64,000 nt of DNA from CAWGJF01 sp963715745 (GTDB taxonomy: Bacteria; Bacteroidota; Ignavibacteria; Ignavibacteriales; Ignavibacteriaceae): contig OY970271.1 of assembly GCA_963715745.1 (NCBI GenBank), forward strand, positions 2,728,001-2,792,000, given 5' to 3'. The notes beneath the pieces are model-generated. The model saw only the letters and a program-made list of their open reading frames with translations, made no database searches and had not been told where the DNA came from. Shown here one piece after another: positions 52,542 to 60,556 of this stretch (its first letter is position 1; each line of letters starts with the position of its first letter). The translations under genes were made by a program, and so were the position numbers.

Positions 52542-55500
52542 ATGAAGCTAAAGAATTTATCTAAAGAAGAAAGAGAAGAATTAGAAAAGTTTGGTGCAAA
52601 CACATGGTTTGTTGAATACCTGCACAAGCAATATTCCAATAATCCTAACGATGTTCCTGAACAATGGCAGAAATTTTTTGACGGAATAAGCGGCAAAGGG
52701 GGAAACGGAAAAAATAAATCATCTGTTTCTGATTCTGTGTTTGGAAAAAATATTCAGTTTCCTCAACCCGGAGAAAATGATGAAGTTCAGTTAATTGCCG
52801 GAAGTTCAGAAAGAATTCTTGATAACATGACCAGCAGCCTGTCAGTTCCGGTTGCAACATCTCAAAGATCAATTCCGGTAAAGCTTCTCGAAGAGAACAG
52901 AATAATAATTAACAACATCCTTAAAAAACAAAACCGCGGTAAAATTTCTTTCACACATTTGATAAGCTGGGCAATATTAAAAGCTGTAAAATCATTTCCA
53001 GCTCTCAATAATGCTTTCTCAGTAATAAATAACAAACCCGGAATAATAAAAAGAAAAGATGTCAATCTTGGTCTTGCAATCGATTTGGAAAAAAAAGACG
53101 GAAGTCGTTCTTTGTTGGTTCCGAATATTAAAAAAGCAAATGAGTTGAACTTTTTAGAATTCTGGAAAGCATATGAAGATCTTATTTCAAGAACCAGAAA
53201 AGGTACAATCGATCCTTCGGAATTTTTAGGAACTACAATTACACTTACAAATCCCGGAACTCTTGGAACGGTTGCATCGGTTCCGAGGTTGATGGTTGGT
53301 CAGGGTGCGATAATTGCAACAGGTGCAATTCAGTACAATGCAGAATACCAGGCAATGTCTTTATCAACAATTTCTGCTTTGGGTGTAAGCAAAGTAATGA
53401 CAATTACCAGCACTTATGATCACCGGATAATCCAGGGTGCAGAATCAGGATTATTTTTAAAAGAAATTAATGAGTACCTGCTCGGCAGAGATGATTTTTA
53501 CGAGGAAATTTTTGAAGCGCTCGGTTTACCGGTTAAACCTTTAAAATGGCAAACTGATTATCAGCCCGGTTTTTTTGATATTGGTGCTAAAGAAGAAGAG
53601 ACTGTAAAGCAAGCAAAAGTTCTTCAGTTAATTAATTTATTCCGGGTTCGCGGCCACCTTGCAGCAGATCTTGATCCATTGGGTTCCAAAACTCAATACC
53701 ACGCAGAGCTTGATCCTTCAAGCTACAATTTAACTTTGTGGGATTTGGACAGATATTTTATTACCGGAGGTTTTGGCGGATTAAAAACTGCAACTCTCCG
53801 TGAGATTATGGAAATCCTCCAGAAAACTTATTGCGAAAAAATCGGGGCAGAATATATGCATATTCAAAATCCGGTTGAAAAAGTCTGGCTGCAGAATAAA
53901 ATGGAACCTGTGAAGAATGCTCCGGATTTCAATGCAGAGATGAAAAAAAATATTCTGAAAAAATTAATTTATGCAGAATCATTCGAGCATTTCATTCACA
54001 AAAAATTTATTGGTCACAAAAGATTTTCTATTGAAGGTTCTGAAACATTAATCCCAGTTCTGGATCTTTTATTGAATGAAGCTGCCGGACAGAATATTTC
54101 TGAGGTCGTTCTTGGAATGGCACATCGCGGTAGATTAAACGTACTAGCAAACATAATCGGTAAATCCTACGATTCTATTTTCAGTGAGTTTGAAGATATT
54201 CGTGATCCAAACTCAATTGCCGGTTCAGGTGATGTAAAATATCATCTTGGTGCAAGCGGAAAATATAAAACAAAAAATAGAAAACCGATAACTGTTTCTG
54301 TTGCCCCAAATCCAAGTCACCTTGAATGGGTTAACCCGGTTGTTGAGGGAATTGTAAGAGCAAAACAAACGCGACTTGGAGATCAGAAAAGCCATGAGAA
54401 GGTTATGTCTCTGCTTATTCACGGAGATGCTGCATTTGCAGGACAAGGTGTGGTTGCTGAAACTTTGAATCTTTCTCAGCTTAGCGGCTATCGAACCGGA
54501 GGAACAGTACATATAATTGTAAACAATCAAATAGGTTTTACAACAACTCCCGAAGATGCACGCTCATCACAATATGCAACTGATGTTGCAAAGATGATTC
54601 AGGCACCTATTTTTCATGTGAATGGTGATGATCCTGAAGCTTCTCTATGGGCAGCTAAACTTGCTTTTGAATTCAGACAAATATTTAAAAAAGATGTTGT
54701 GATCGATTTATTCGGATATAGAAGACACGGGCACAATGAAGGTGATGAACCAGGTTTCACTCAACCATTGCTGTATGAAAAAATAAAATCGCATCCTTCA
54801 GTAAGAGAAATATATTCTAACAGACTACTTTCTGAAAATGTGATTTCTGATTCCGACATCGAAAGGATTAATGAAGAATTTGAAAATGATTTGTCGAAAT
54901 CTTTTGAAAAAATAAAACTTGAAAGCAGCAAATTTCAAAGTGATGTTCCACTTGCAGTTGCGCAAAAAGATATGGATGATGTTGTTCCGGAAAAAAGCAC
55001 TAATATATCTGACAAAATGTTTGAAAAAATCGTTAAAGGATTAACAACTGTGCCTGATGATTTTAATGGACATCCCAAGTTGTCAAAATTTTTGGAAAAG
55101 AGAAGTAGAATTCTTCAGGGAAATGAAAAAGCAGATTGGGCATTTGCGGAATCAATTGCATTTGCAAGTTTGTTATTAGAAGGAACTCCCGTTAGATTAA
55201 GTGGTCAGGATAGTGTTAGAGGCACCTTTTCTCAGCGTCATTTAGCCCTTACAGATATGAGAACAGGAGGTGAGTACACACCCCTGAATCATATTGATGA
55301 AAACCAGGCTAAGATTGAAGCATTAGATAGTCTGCTTTCTGAAGCCGCTGTGTTAGGTTTTGAATATGGTTACAGCACTGCTGATCCTCTTGCACTTGTA
55401 ATTTGGGAAGCTCAGTTTGGTGACTTTGCAAATGTTGCCCAGGTTATCATTGATAATTTTATTGTCACTTCAATGGAGAAATGGCAGGTACCGAATAGTA

Positions 55501-56159
55501 TTGTGATGCTCTTGCCGCATGGTTTTGAAGGACAGGGACCCGAACATTCCAGTGCAAGATTGGAAAGATTTTTAATTCTCTGTGCCGAAAATAATATCCA
55601 GGTTTGCAATACTTCAACTTCAGCACAGTATTTTCATCTTTTAAGAAGACATATTAAAAGTGCTATGCGTATTCCTTTAATCATTATGACTCCAAAAAGT
55701 TTATTGAGATCATCAAACGCAGCATCATCAAAGGAAGAATTTTTAGCCGGCAGATTTTATGAAGTAATTGATGAAGTTAATTCAATAAATAAAGAGAATG
55801 TTAAGGAATTGATACTTACAAGTGGAAAAGTTTATCATGATTTATTTGATTACAGAACCAAAAATAAAATTGATAACAAACCAATATTAAGGCTTGAACA
55901 ATTTTATCCATTTCCTACAAAAATTCTTAAAAAGCTACTTCATTCTTATTCAAAAATTAATAAAGTGATCTGGGTTCAGGAAGAGCCTATGAATATGGGC
56001 GGCTGGAATTTTATCTCTTCAAGAATTAAAAGTTTATTAAATGAAAAAACAGAATTGATTTATACAGGAAGACCGGAAAGTGCAAGTCCGGCAGTTGGTT
56101 CGTCAAGAATTTCCGAACAACAGCAAAAAAAATTACTAAAAGATGCTTTCAGTCTTTAG
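52542..56159 (+). CDS. Fused E2-E1 2-oxoglutarate dehydrogenase / decarboxylase (Kgd type)
   Basis: The 1205-residue protein joins an N-terminal E1o helix (FVEYLHKQYSNNPNDVPEQW, about residues 23-42), a serine/glycine-rich linker, an E2-type acyltransferase core (about 105-330; ISFTHLISWAILKAVKS, ending STYDHRIIQGAESG) and a full E1 component (about 335-1205). The E1 part has AHRGRLNVLANI, HGDAAFAGQGVVAETLNL, NNQIGFTT, RRHGHNEGDEP and PHGFEGQGPEHSSARLERF. No lipoyl domain is present. This is the layout of mycobacterial Kgd, which acts as decarboxylase, dehydrogenase E1 and succinyltransferase with a separate lipoyl protein. Here the E2 motif DHRIIQG also matches Kgd and not the usual DHRxxDG. 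An E3 and lipoyl partner must come from elsewhere. Confidence 0.9.
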   Translation: MKLKNLSKEEREELEKFGANTWFVEYLHKQYSNNPNDVPEQWQKFFDGISGKGGNGKNKSSVSDSVFGKNIQFPQPGENDEVQLIAGSSERILDNMTSSLSVPVATSQRSIPVKLLEENRIIINNILKKQNRGKISFTHLISWAILKAVKSFPALNNAFSVINNKPGIIKRKDVNLGLAIDLEKKDGSRSLLVPNIKKANELNFLEFWKAYEDLISRTRKGTIDPSEFLGTTITLTNPGTLGTVASVPRLMVGQGAIIATGAIQYNAEYQAMSLSTISALGVSKVMTITSTYDHRIIQGAESGLFLKEINEYLLGRDDFYEEIFEALGLPVKPLKWQTDYQPGFFDIGAKEEETVKQAKVLQLINLFRVRGHLAADLDPLGSKTQYHAELDPSSYNLTLWDLDRYFITGGFGGLKTATLREIMEILQKTYCEKIGAEYMHIQNPVEKVWLQNKMEPVKNAPDFNAEMKKNILKKLIYAESFEHFIHKKFIGHKRFSIEGSETLIPVLDLLLNEAAGQNISEVVLGMAHRGRLNVLANIIGKSYDSIFSEFEDIRDPNSIAGSGDVKYHLGASGKYKTKNRKPITVSVAPNPSHLEWVNPVVEGIVRAKQTRLGDQKSHEKVMSLLIHGDAAFAGQGVVAETLNLSQLSGYRTGGTVHIIVNNQIGFTTTPEDARSSQYATDVAKMIQAPIFHVNGDDPEASLWAAKLAFEFRQIFKKDVVIDLFGYRRHGHNEGDEPGFTQPLLYEKIKSHPSVREIYSNRLLSENVISDSDIERINEEFENDLSKSFEKIKLESSKFQSDVPLAVAQKDMDDVVPEKSTNISDKMFEKIVKGLTTVPDDFNGHPKLSKFLEKRSRILQGNEKADWAFAESIAFASLLLEGTPVRLSGQDSVRGTFSQRHLALTDMRTGGEYTPLNHIDENQAKIEALDSLLSEAAVLGFEYGYSTADPLALVIWEAQFGDFANVAQVIIDNFIVTSMEKWQVPNSIVMLLPHGFEGQGPEHSSARLERFLILCAENNIQVCNTSTSAQYFHLLRRHIKSAMRIPLIIMTPKSLLRSSNAASSKEEFLAGRFYEVIDEVNSINKENVKELILTSGKVYHDLFDYRTKNKIDNKPILRLEQFYPFPTKILKKLLHSYSKINKVIWVQEEPMNMGGWNFISSRIKSLLNEKTELIYTGRPESASPAVGSSRISEQQQKKLLKDAFSL

Positions 56160-56167
56160 ATAAAATT

Positions 56168-56722
56168 TTAAACTGACTTTAGATTTTTAATATCAACTTC
56201 TCTTATTTTTTTACCCAGGTAATAGTAAGTTAATTTTATTAAATCACCATCCTTATCATACTTTTGCCAGGTTCCTACCTGTTTACCATTAACATAATAA
56301 CCTTGTGATTTAATAGCCCCATCAGGAAAATACCATTTCCATTTACCATGAGGCACATCATTTTTGAAGTCTCCTTCAGATTCAACATTTCCATTTTGAT
56401 AAAGATAGACCCACTTTCCTTCGTTCTTATTATTTTTCATAAAACCTTTGATGTATGGGACCCCGCTCAAAGTATACAAGCAAAATTCACCATTCTTTAT
56501 TCCATCAATAACATCATAAGAAATGATTGTCTGATTAAGTGTATCCAAAATTTTTCCGGTAAAAGGTTGTTCTTGTCCTTTGTTATATATTAACCCATCT
56601 TTTAGTCTAACATCCTGATTTAAATTTTTTGTTTTACCACCTAAAAGCAAAATTGTAAGAAGTGCTAAAAGAACAGATAGTTTAAATATTAATGAAAACC
56701 TGCTTCTGTTTTTTTCCCTCAT
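56168..56722 (-). CDS. MORN-repeat protein with membrane anchor
   Basis: The 184-residue protein has a hydrophobic N-terminal segment (FSLIFKLSVLLALLTILLL) and then five or so MORN_2-type repeats: GLIYNKGQEQPFTGKILD, IDGIKNGEFCLYT, FMKNNKNEGKWVYLYQNG, FKNDVPHGKWKWYFPDG and YVNGKQVGTWQKYDKDG. It is probably an exported or anchored protein with a beta-rich surface. Proteins of this kind are sometimes called YwqK-like antitoxins, but no toxin is adjacent. It converges with the fused dehydrogenase gene (8 bp between stops). Confidence 0.75.
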   Translation of the reverse strand: MREKNRSRFSLIFKLSVLLALLTILLLGGKTKNLNQDVRLKDGLIYNKGQEQPFTGKILDTLNQTIISYDVIDGIKNGEFCLYTLSGVPYIKGFMKNNKNEGKWVYLYQNGNVESEGDFKNDVPHGKWKWYFPDGAIKSQGYYVNGKQVGTWQKYDKDGDLIKLTYYYLGKKIREVDIKNLKSV

Positions 56723-57228
56723 ATATTTTCCCGGAATGTTTTTAAAAAAATCAAACGGAAAGAATAGAGATTTCTATCCGAAGATTGCTGTTATGGAATA
56801 ATATTTATGACACACTAAAAGTTTAAGCAAGATTCTTTTGAAATGATATCAAAAGATAAATGTTAAATAGCAATTTTTATTCCTCACAATTTGCTTCGAT
56901 ATTTAGCTAAAATTAGTTGTATTTATTGTCAGATGTTCTGATATGAAACGGATATAAATTTTAATATGAGACTTTTTCAGCAGTTTTACACTAAAAATTC
57001 TTTGAAAAACCTATTAAAGTGAAAATTTAAAACTGAAGCTTTCCTTCCTGAAGTTAAGTGTAAAAATAAAGTAGTTAACACATTCAAATTAGTTTTTATT
57101 TAAGAAATTGTTTTGAATTGGTACAAAATTTTAACAATTATATATCAATTATTGTCTAAAGTTTACTTGGCATACAATTGGTTTTATCCAAATACACAAA
57201 CACTTAACTATTTCACTGTGAGGGTAAA
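56723..57228. other. 506-bp intergenic region without a gene
   Basis: The region separates the MORN gene (minus) and the STAS gene (plus), so both promoters should be here. I find no ORF of note. A small inverted repeat, TCTTTTGA (56834-56841) and TCAAAAGA (56849-56856), may be an operator. Near the STAS gene, TTGGCAT (57167-57173) and GGT (57180-57182) resemble a weak sigma-54 -24/-12 pair (GG-N10-GT). Nothing else stands out in this AT-rich sequence. Confidence 0.5.
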
Positions 57229-57615
57229 ATGTTAAATTTCGATAAATCTGTTCAGTGTGGATTCCTGATCAGAAAAGTAAATCTTAGCCGTGCTACCATT
57301 TTAGAAGCACTGGAATTTAAAAATGTTCTTGATCAGGATATTGAAGACGGAAACCATAACATTATCCTTGATTTAAGTAAGTGTGACTTTCTTGATTCTA
57401 CCTTTATCGGAGTACTGGTTGTTACCTGGAAAAGATTAAAAGCCAGGGGGGGAAGGCTTAAACTTGTTAAGCCTGGTAATTTTGCAAAATCTGTATTTCA
57501 TCTCACCGGAACAATTGAAATATTTGAAAGCTACGATACTGTTGACGAAGCTCTTGGAAGTTTTGTAGTTCCTGTACAGAATTATGAAACTGATTTAAAA
57601 TCAGCTTCCAAATAA
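57229..57615 (+). CDS. STAS-domain anti-sigma factor antagonist-like protein
   Basis: The 128-residue protein matches the STAS fold used by anti-sigma factor antagonists: a long N-terminal strand region, NIILDLSKCDFLDSTFIGVLV (about residues 44-64) with the usual phosphorylatable position at Ser57 or Thr58, then KRLKARGGRLKLVKPG and a final helix VDEALGSF. It would bind and release an anti-sigma factor kinase or act in another partner switch. No RsbW-like kinase or sigma factor is adjacent. A GAGGG site precedes the ATG. A small pilin-like gene follows after 28 bp. Confidence 0.82.
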   Translation: MLNFDKSVQCGFLIRKVNLSRATILEALEFKNVLDQDIEDGNHNIILDLSKCDFLDSTFIGVLVVTWKRLKARGGRLKLVKPGNFAKSVFHLTGTIEIFESYDTVDEALGSFVVPVQNYETDLKSASK

Positions 57616-57643
57616 TTTTTTAGACTGCAAATAAGAGTGTGTA

Positions 57644-58021
57644 ATGGGTCAACAGCAATTACAATTAATATTGATTGCCCTAATAACAATTGGCGCGGCA
57701 ATCGGTCTTGCAAACCAGATCTTTAATACAAATACTGAAGAAGCAAAAAAAGATTATATTTCTTCCGAATTAATAAATCTTGGTACTCTAGCTCAACAAT
57801 TTTATAACCGTCCTTTGGAATTCGGAGGAGGAAATTCAAGTTTTAAAGGATGGGAAATACCGGACGAACTTGAATCAACTTTAAATGGTACATATGAAAT
57901 AATAAAAACCGATGATAAAAATGTTGTTCTGATTGGTTCACCAAATCCGGTTAAAAGATATAACTGGAATATGGAATGCTTAATAAAAAGAGATAGAATA
58001 AATATTCAGGTATTATATTAG
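57644..58021 (+). CDS. Small pilin-like membrane protein of unknown function
   Basis: The 125-residue protein has a hydrophobic N-terminal segment (LQLILIALITIGAAIGLANQI, about residues 6-26) without a classic signal cleavage motif, then a polar region with TNTEEAKKDYISSELINLGT and a glycine-rich FGGGNSSFKGWEIPDEL, and a beta-rich end. The layout is like a minor pilin or pseudopilin, but the type IV prepilin motif (G-F/M-E) is not seen. It follows the STAS gene and ends before a long hairpin, so the two are probably a two-gene unit. Function unknown. Confidence 0.6.
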   Translation: MGQQQLQLILIALITIGAAIGLANQIFNTNTEEAKKDYISSELINLGTLAQQFYNRPLEFGGGNSSFKGWEIPDELESTLNGTYEIIKTDDKNVVLIGSPNPVKRYNWNMECLIKRDRINIQVLY

Positions 58022-58044
58022 CTAATTGAAATACACTAATTGAC

Positions 58045-58117
58045 AAAATCCAATTAATAAATTAGATTTCTTCATCTAACGATGAAGTGTTAAATAATTT
58101 AATTGGATTTTTTCTTT
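58045..58117 (+). terminator. Long terminator-like stem with nested hairpin
   Basis: AAAATCCAATTAA (58045-58057) pairs perfectly with TTAATTGGATTTT (58099-58111) and is followed by more pyrimidines (TTCTTTT). Inside it a second hairpin forms: CTTCATC (58070-58076), TAAC loop, GATGAAG (58081-58087). It separates the STAS/pilin-like unit from the tRNA genes. Confidence 0.65.
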
Positions 58118-58136
58118 TAAATTGATTCTGTACTTT

Positions 58137-58208
58137 GCGGGCGTAACTCAGTTGGTAGAGTGTCAGCTCCCAAGCTGGATGTCGCGGGTTCGAGCCCCGT
58201 CGCCCGCT
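58137..58208 (+). tRNA. tRNA-Gly (anticodon CCC), with a short anticodon loop
   Basis: The cloverleaf is clear: acceptor GCGGGCG/CGCCCGC, D-arm ACTC/GAGT with loop AGTTGGTA, T-arm GCGGG/CCCGT with loop TTCGAGC, discriminator T. The anticodon stem is TCAGC/GCTGG (one T.G pair) but encloses only TCCCAA, six nucleotides, where seven are expected. Anticodon CCC and the whole structure point to glycine. One base appears to be missing from the anticodon loop. CCA is not encoded. Confidence 0.85.
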
Positions 58209-58262
58209 CACACACAGTTTGATTTTATAGTTAAAATACTTGATATTTGTGCTCTAAATTTT

Positions 58263-58337
58263 GGGCGCTTAGCTCAGCTGGTTCAGAGCATCTGCCTTAC
58301 AAGCAGAGGGTCATTGGTTCGAATCCATTAGCGCCCA
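58263..58337 (+). tRNA. tRNA-Val (anticodon TAC)
   Basis: Acceptor GGGCGCT/AGCGCCC, D-arm GCTC/GAGC, anticodon stem TCTGC/GCAGA with the 7-nt loop CTTACAA (anticodon TAC), T-arm loop TTCGAAT, discriminator A. The gene is 75 nt and CCA is not encoded. It lies 54 bp after the tRNA-Gly and is followed by a terminator. Confidence 0.95.
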
Positions 58338-58346
58338 CATTACTTC

Positions 58347-58369
58347 ATCCCGCAAATGCGGGATTTTTT
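58347..58369 (+). terminator. Intrinsic terminator after the tRNA pair
   Basis: ATCCCGC (58347-58353), a 4-nt loop, GCGGGAT (58358-58364), then six T. Strong terminator for the tRNA transcript. Confidence 0.85.
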
Positions 58370-58459
58370 ATTTTAAATTTCTTGAAAATTAAGATTAGAA
58401 TGCATGGAAATAATTTCAGAATAGGAATGTTTTTTTAGACAGTTACTTTTGAATTAAAG

Positions 58460-60130
58460 TTAATATTCCAAAGTAAAAATAAATTGCAAATAATTTTGAT
58501 GTTGTTGAGTATCCTCAGTGATGTTTCTACTTAAACTGTAATGATAATAAAGTTCAAAAATAAACGCTCTAACCGGCTCAATTCTAATGCCTGTTTTAAG
58601 TATATCGTAATTCATTCTAACTCCATCAAGAAAGTAAGCATTTTCATCAGACGGATTCGGGTCATTAGGTATAAAAATATCACCGCCGACATTTTTAATC
58701 AGGTTTCCATTCGAATCATAAACATTTTCACCTTTCCTTATGTGCCGGTAATCTAAACTTAGTCTTGTATATTCATTTAAGTTGTATGTTAGTCTCGCTA
58801 GCAGTTCATCTGCATTCGCACCTATTGGATGACCAAGAGGCATTCCAAATGCTGTATAAGTGTTTTCCCTGTTTATGTGTGAATATACATAAGGTCGGAT
58901 TTTTGTATACTCAGCAGTAAATGAAAGATTTGGCATGGTAAAAGCTTCATACCACATAAATCCAAGCTGATACGCAGTTTTATTTGAATATCTGTCCAAA
59001 TTCTGGAGGTTACTCAAGATGTTTTCATCAAGAAGAAAAGTTGCCTGAACTTCAAAGTTCCTTAGGAAATCAGACCTGAAATCAAAATATAAATTTCCAT
59101 TGTCCCTATCCTGCAATGACATTTCAATGAATTTATAAAATCCCATCGGAGTAAGGTAAGCAACTTCAATACCTCTTCCGGAATAAACAATGCTTTCGCC
59201 TATTCCAATATCAAACAGATTTGGAAATGCCAATCGCAGTCTGTTAAATGCCCAGTATTTTGTATACCTCTCATCTTGGTTATAGGAATACTCCCCAACA
59301 GTTGAAGCATGAATAGAACTAAAATGAACAATTCCATAATTAAAATTGAATTGAATAAAATCCAATGCAGGATTCTTACCGTTTAATACAAGTTTATCTC
59401 CATATCCATAACCAATGTTCAGTGATTCTCTGCCAATCTGGATTGAAAGATCCATATTATCAACCGGTTCAGTTCTGTATTTTACATAACCTTCAGTAAA
59501 ATCATAGTTACCAATGTTTTCAATATTTTCCAGCCATTTAAAGCTTGTAAGCAAACGCGGTTCAATAGTCTCAGCAATTGATTTATTCCCGCTTACGCCA
59601 CCTTTTATAACAGTTAAATTATAACCTAGGTGATTAAAAACAGAACCTCTCCATCTGAAGCCTATATCATAAAGCTCTGCATTATTTTTTAAGGGATTGA
59701 ACATTTGACCGAAATTAAAATGTCCGAGCAGATCAAAATACACTGTTGCATTCTCTTCCTTAAACGCATATAGGTATTTCACTTTATCAGAAAATATTTT
59801 AGTTAAATTTTTAAAAATATTTTCACCATCAAAGAATGATTGAGTTGTATCCTTATTTAATGATTCTGAAAATTCCATCTGATAACGTGAAAGTAAAGCA
59901 AGTTCTGTATTGTTCAACTGATTTTTATTTTCATTAATCAGATTTAGAAATTTTTGTACTTCAATCCTCGACAAATTAGGGACATCCTCATTATAATAAT
60001 GAATTGTTCCCTTCACTTTCATTTCTTTGAGAAAAATGTAAACGGGATTTGTCTGAGGAACATTTTCTACTTGTGCCTGAAGAAATATTGCCTGGCAAAA
60101 TACTATCAGAAAAAGAGATATTAATTTCAT
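58460..60130 (-). CDS. Outer-membrane beta-barrel protein (Wzi-like)
   Basis: The 556-residue protein has a signal peptide (MKLISLFLIVFCQAIFLQA), an N-terminal helical segment (PNLSRIEVQKFLNLINENKN) and then a long series of alternating strands ending NYLQFIFTLEY. The pattern, with a short helical plug region before the barrel, is like capsule assembly protein Wzi and related families, but no sequence motif proves it. Patches such as IQIGRESLNIGYGYGDKLVL and RGIEVAYLTPMGFYKF repeat in similar proteins. It may serve the polysaccharide system of the other region. A TATATTTG -7-like box lies at 60155-60162. Confidence 0.7.
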   Translation of the reverse strand: MKLISLFLIVFCQAIFLQAQVENVPQTNPVYIFLKEMKVKGTIHYYNEDVPNLSRIEVQKFLNLINENKNQLNNTELALLSRYQMEFSESLNKDTTQSFFDGENIFKNLTKIFSDKVKYLYAFKEENATVYFDLLGHFNFGQMFNPLKNNAELYDIGFRWRGSVFNHLGYNLTVIKGGVSGNKSIAETIEPRLLTSFKWLENIENIGNYDFTEGYVKYRTEPVDNMDLSIQIGRESLNIGYGYGDKLVLNGKNPALDFIQFNFNYGIVHFSSIHASTVGEYSYNQDERYTKYWAFNRLRLAFPNLFDIGIGESIVYSGRGIEVAYLTPMGFYKFIEMSLQDRDNGNLYFDFRSDFLRNFEVQATFLLDENILSNLQNLDRYSNKTAYQLGFMWYEAFTMPNLSFTAEYTKIRPYVYSHINRENTYTAFGMPLGHPIGANADELLARLTYNLNEYTRLSLDYRHIRKGENVYDSNGNLIKNVGGDIFIPNDPNPSDENAYFLDGVRMNYDILKTGIRIEPVRAFIFELYYHYSLSRNITEDTQQHQNYLQFIFTLEY

Positions 60131-60154
60131 AAAACCGGAATATTAAATTGTGTA

Positions 60155-60162
60155 CAAATATA
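60155..60162 (-). promoter_or_regulatory. Possible -7 element before the outer-membrane barrel gene
   Basis: On the minus strand, TATATTTG matches TAnnTTTG exactly, 24 bp before the start codon. No TTG is found at the expected -33 position, so support is limited. Confidence 0.25.
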
Positions 60163-60251
60163 ATGATTGAATTTTTGAATGAATAGTTCTTTTTTAAATG
60201 TTAAAGTTTACTAATTTTGCGTACCAAAATTATTAATTAAATAAGTAAGTA

Positions 60252-60512
60252 ATGTACAAGATCTATCTGTTTGTAGAAAAAAATGATAATACAAGAAAAG
60301 TTGGTGTTGATCAGTCTTATCTTTTCAAGCATAAAAAAATAAGATTGCTAAAAGATTATTTTGAAGACGGATTATTTCTCCCCCATTCAAAAGATACTAG
60401 CAAAGTTGAAAGATACTACTTAACCAGGGATAAGATAATAATGGAAGATGAACATCACTACTATTTTAATTTTCCCTTTAAATTTGAAGAAGTAGAAGGG
60501 ATAGAACGGTAA
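60252..60512 (+). CDS. Small protein of unknown function
   Basis: The 86-residue protein starts MYKIYLFVEKNDNTRKVGVD and is rich in charged and aromatic residues, with YLFKHKKIRLLKDYFEDG and DEHHYYFNFPFKFEEVEG. No signal peptide or membrane segment is seen, so it is probably cytoplasmic. The composition and codon use fit a real gene. A TAATTTTG box at 60212-60219 could be its promoter element. It converges with the response-regulator gene (44 bp between stops). I do not recognise the family. Confidence 0.6.
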   Translation: MYKIYLFVEKNDNTRKVGVDQSYLFKHKKIRLLKDYFEDGLFLPHSKDTSKVERYYLTRDKIIMEDEHHYYFNFPFKFEEVEGIER

Positions 60513-60556
60513 TTTGAAAATAATTTGAGCACACTTTAATGTAATTCAAATAAAAA

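Noticed and set aside
56168..56722. MORN-repeat protein as a toxin-antitoxin antitoxin
   Set aside because: No toxin gene is adjacent, and the protein has a membrane anchor, so the label sometimes given to this family does not fit.
58137..58337. The tRNA pair as an integration site of a mobile element
   Set aside because: No integrase, repeated tRNA 3' end or flanking direct repeat was seen within the window on either side.
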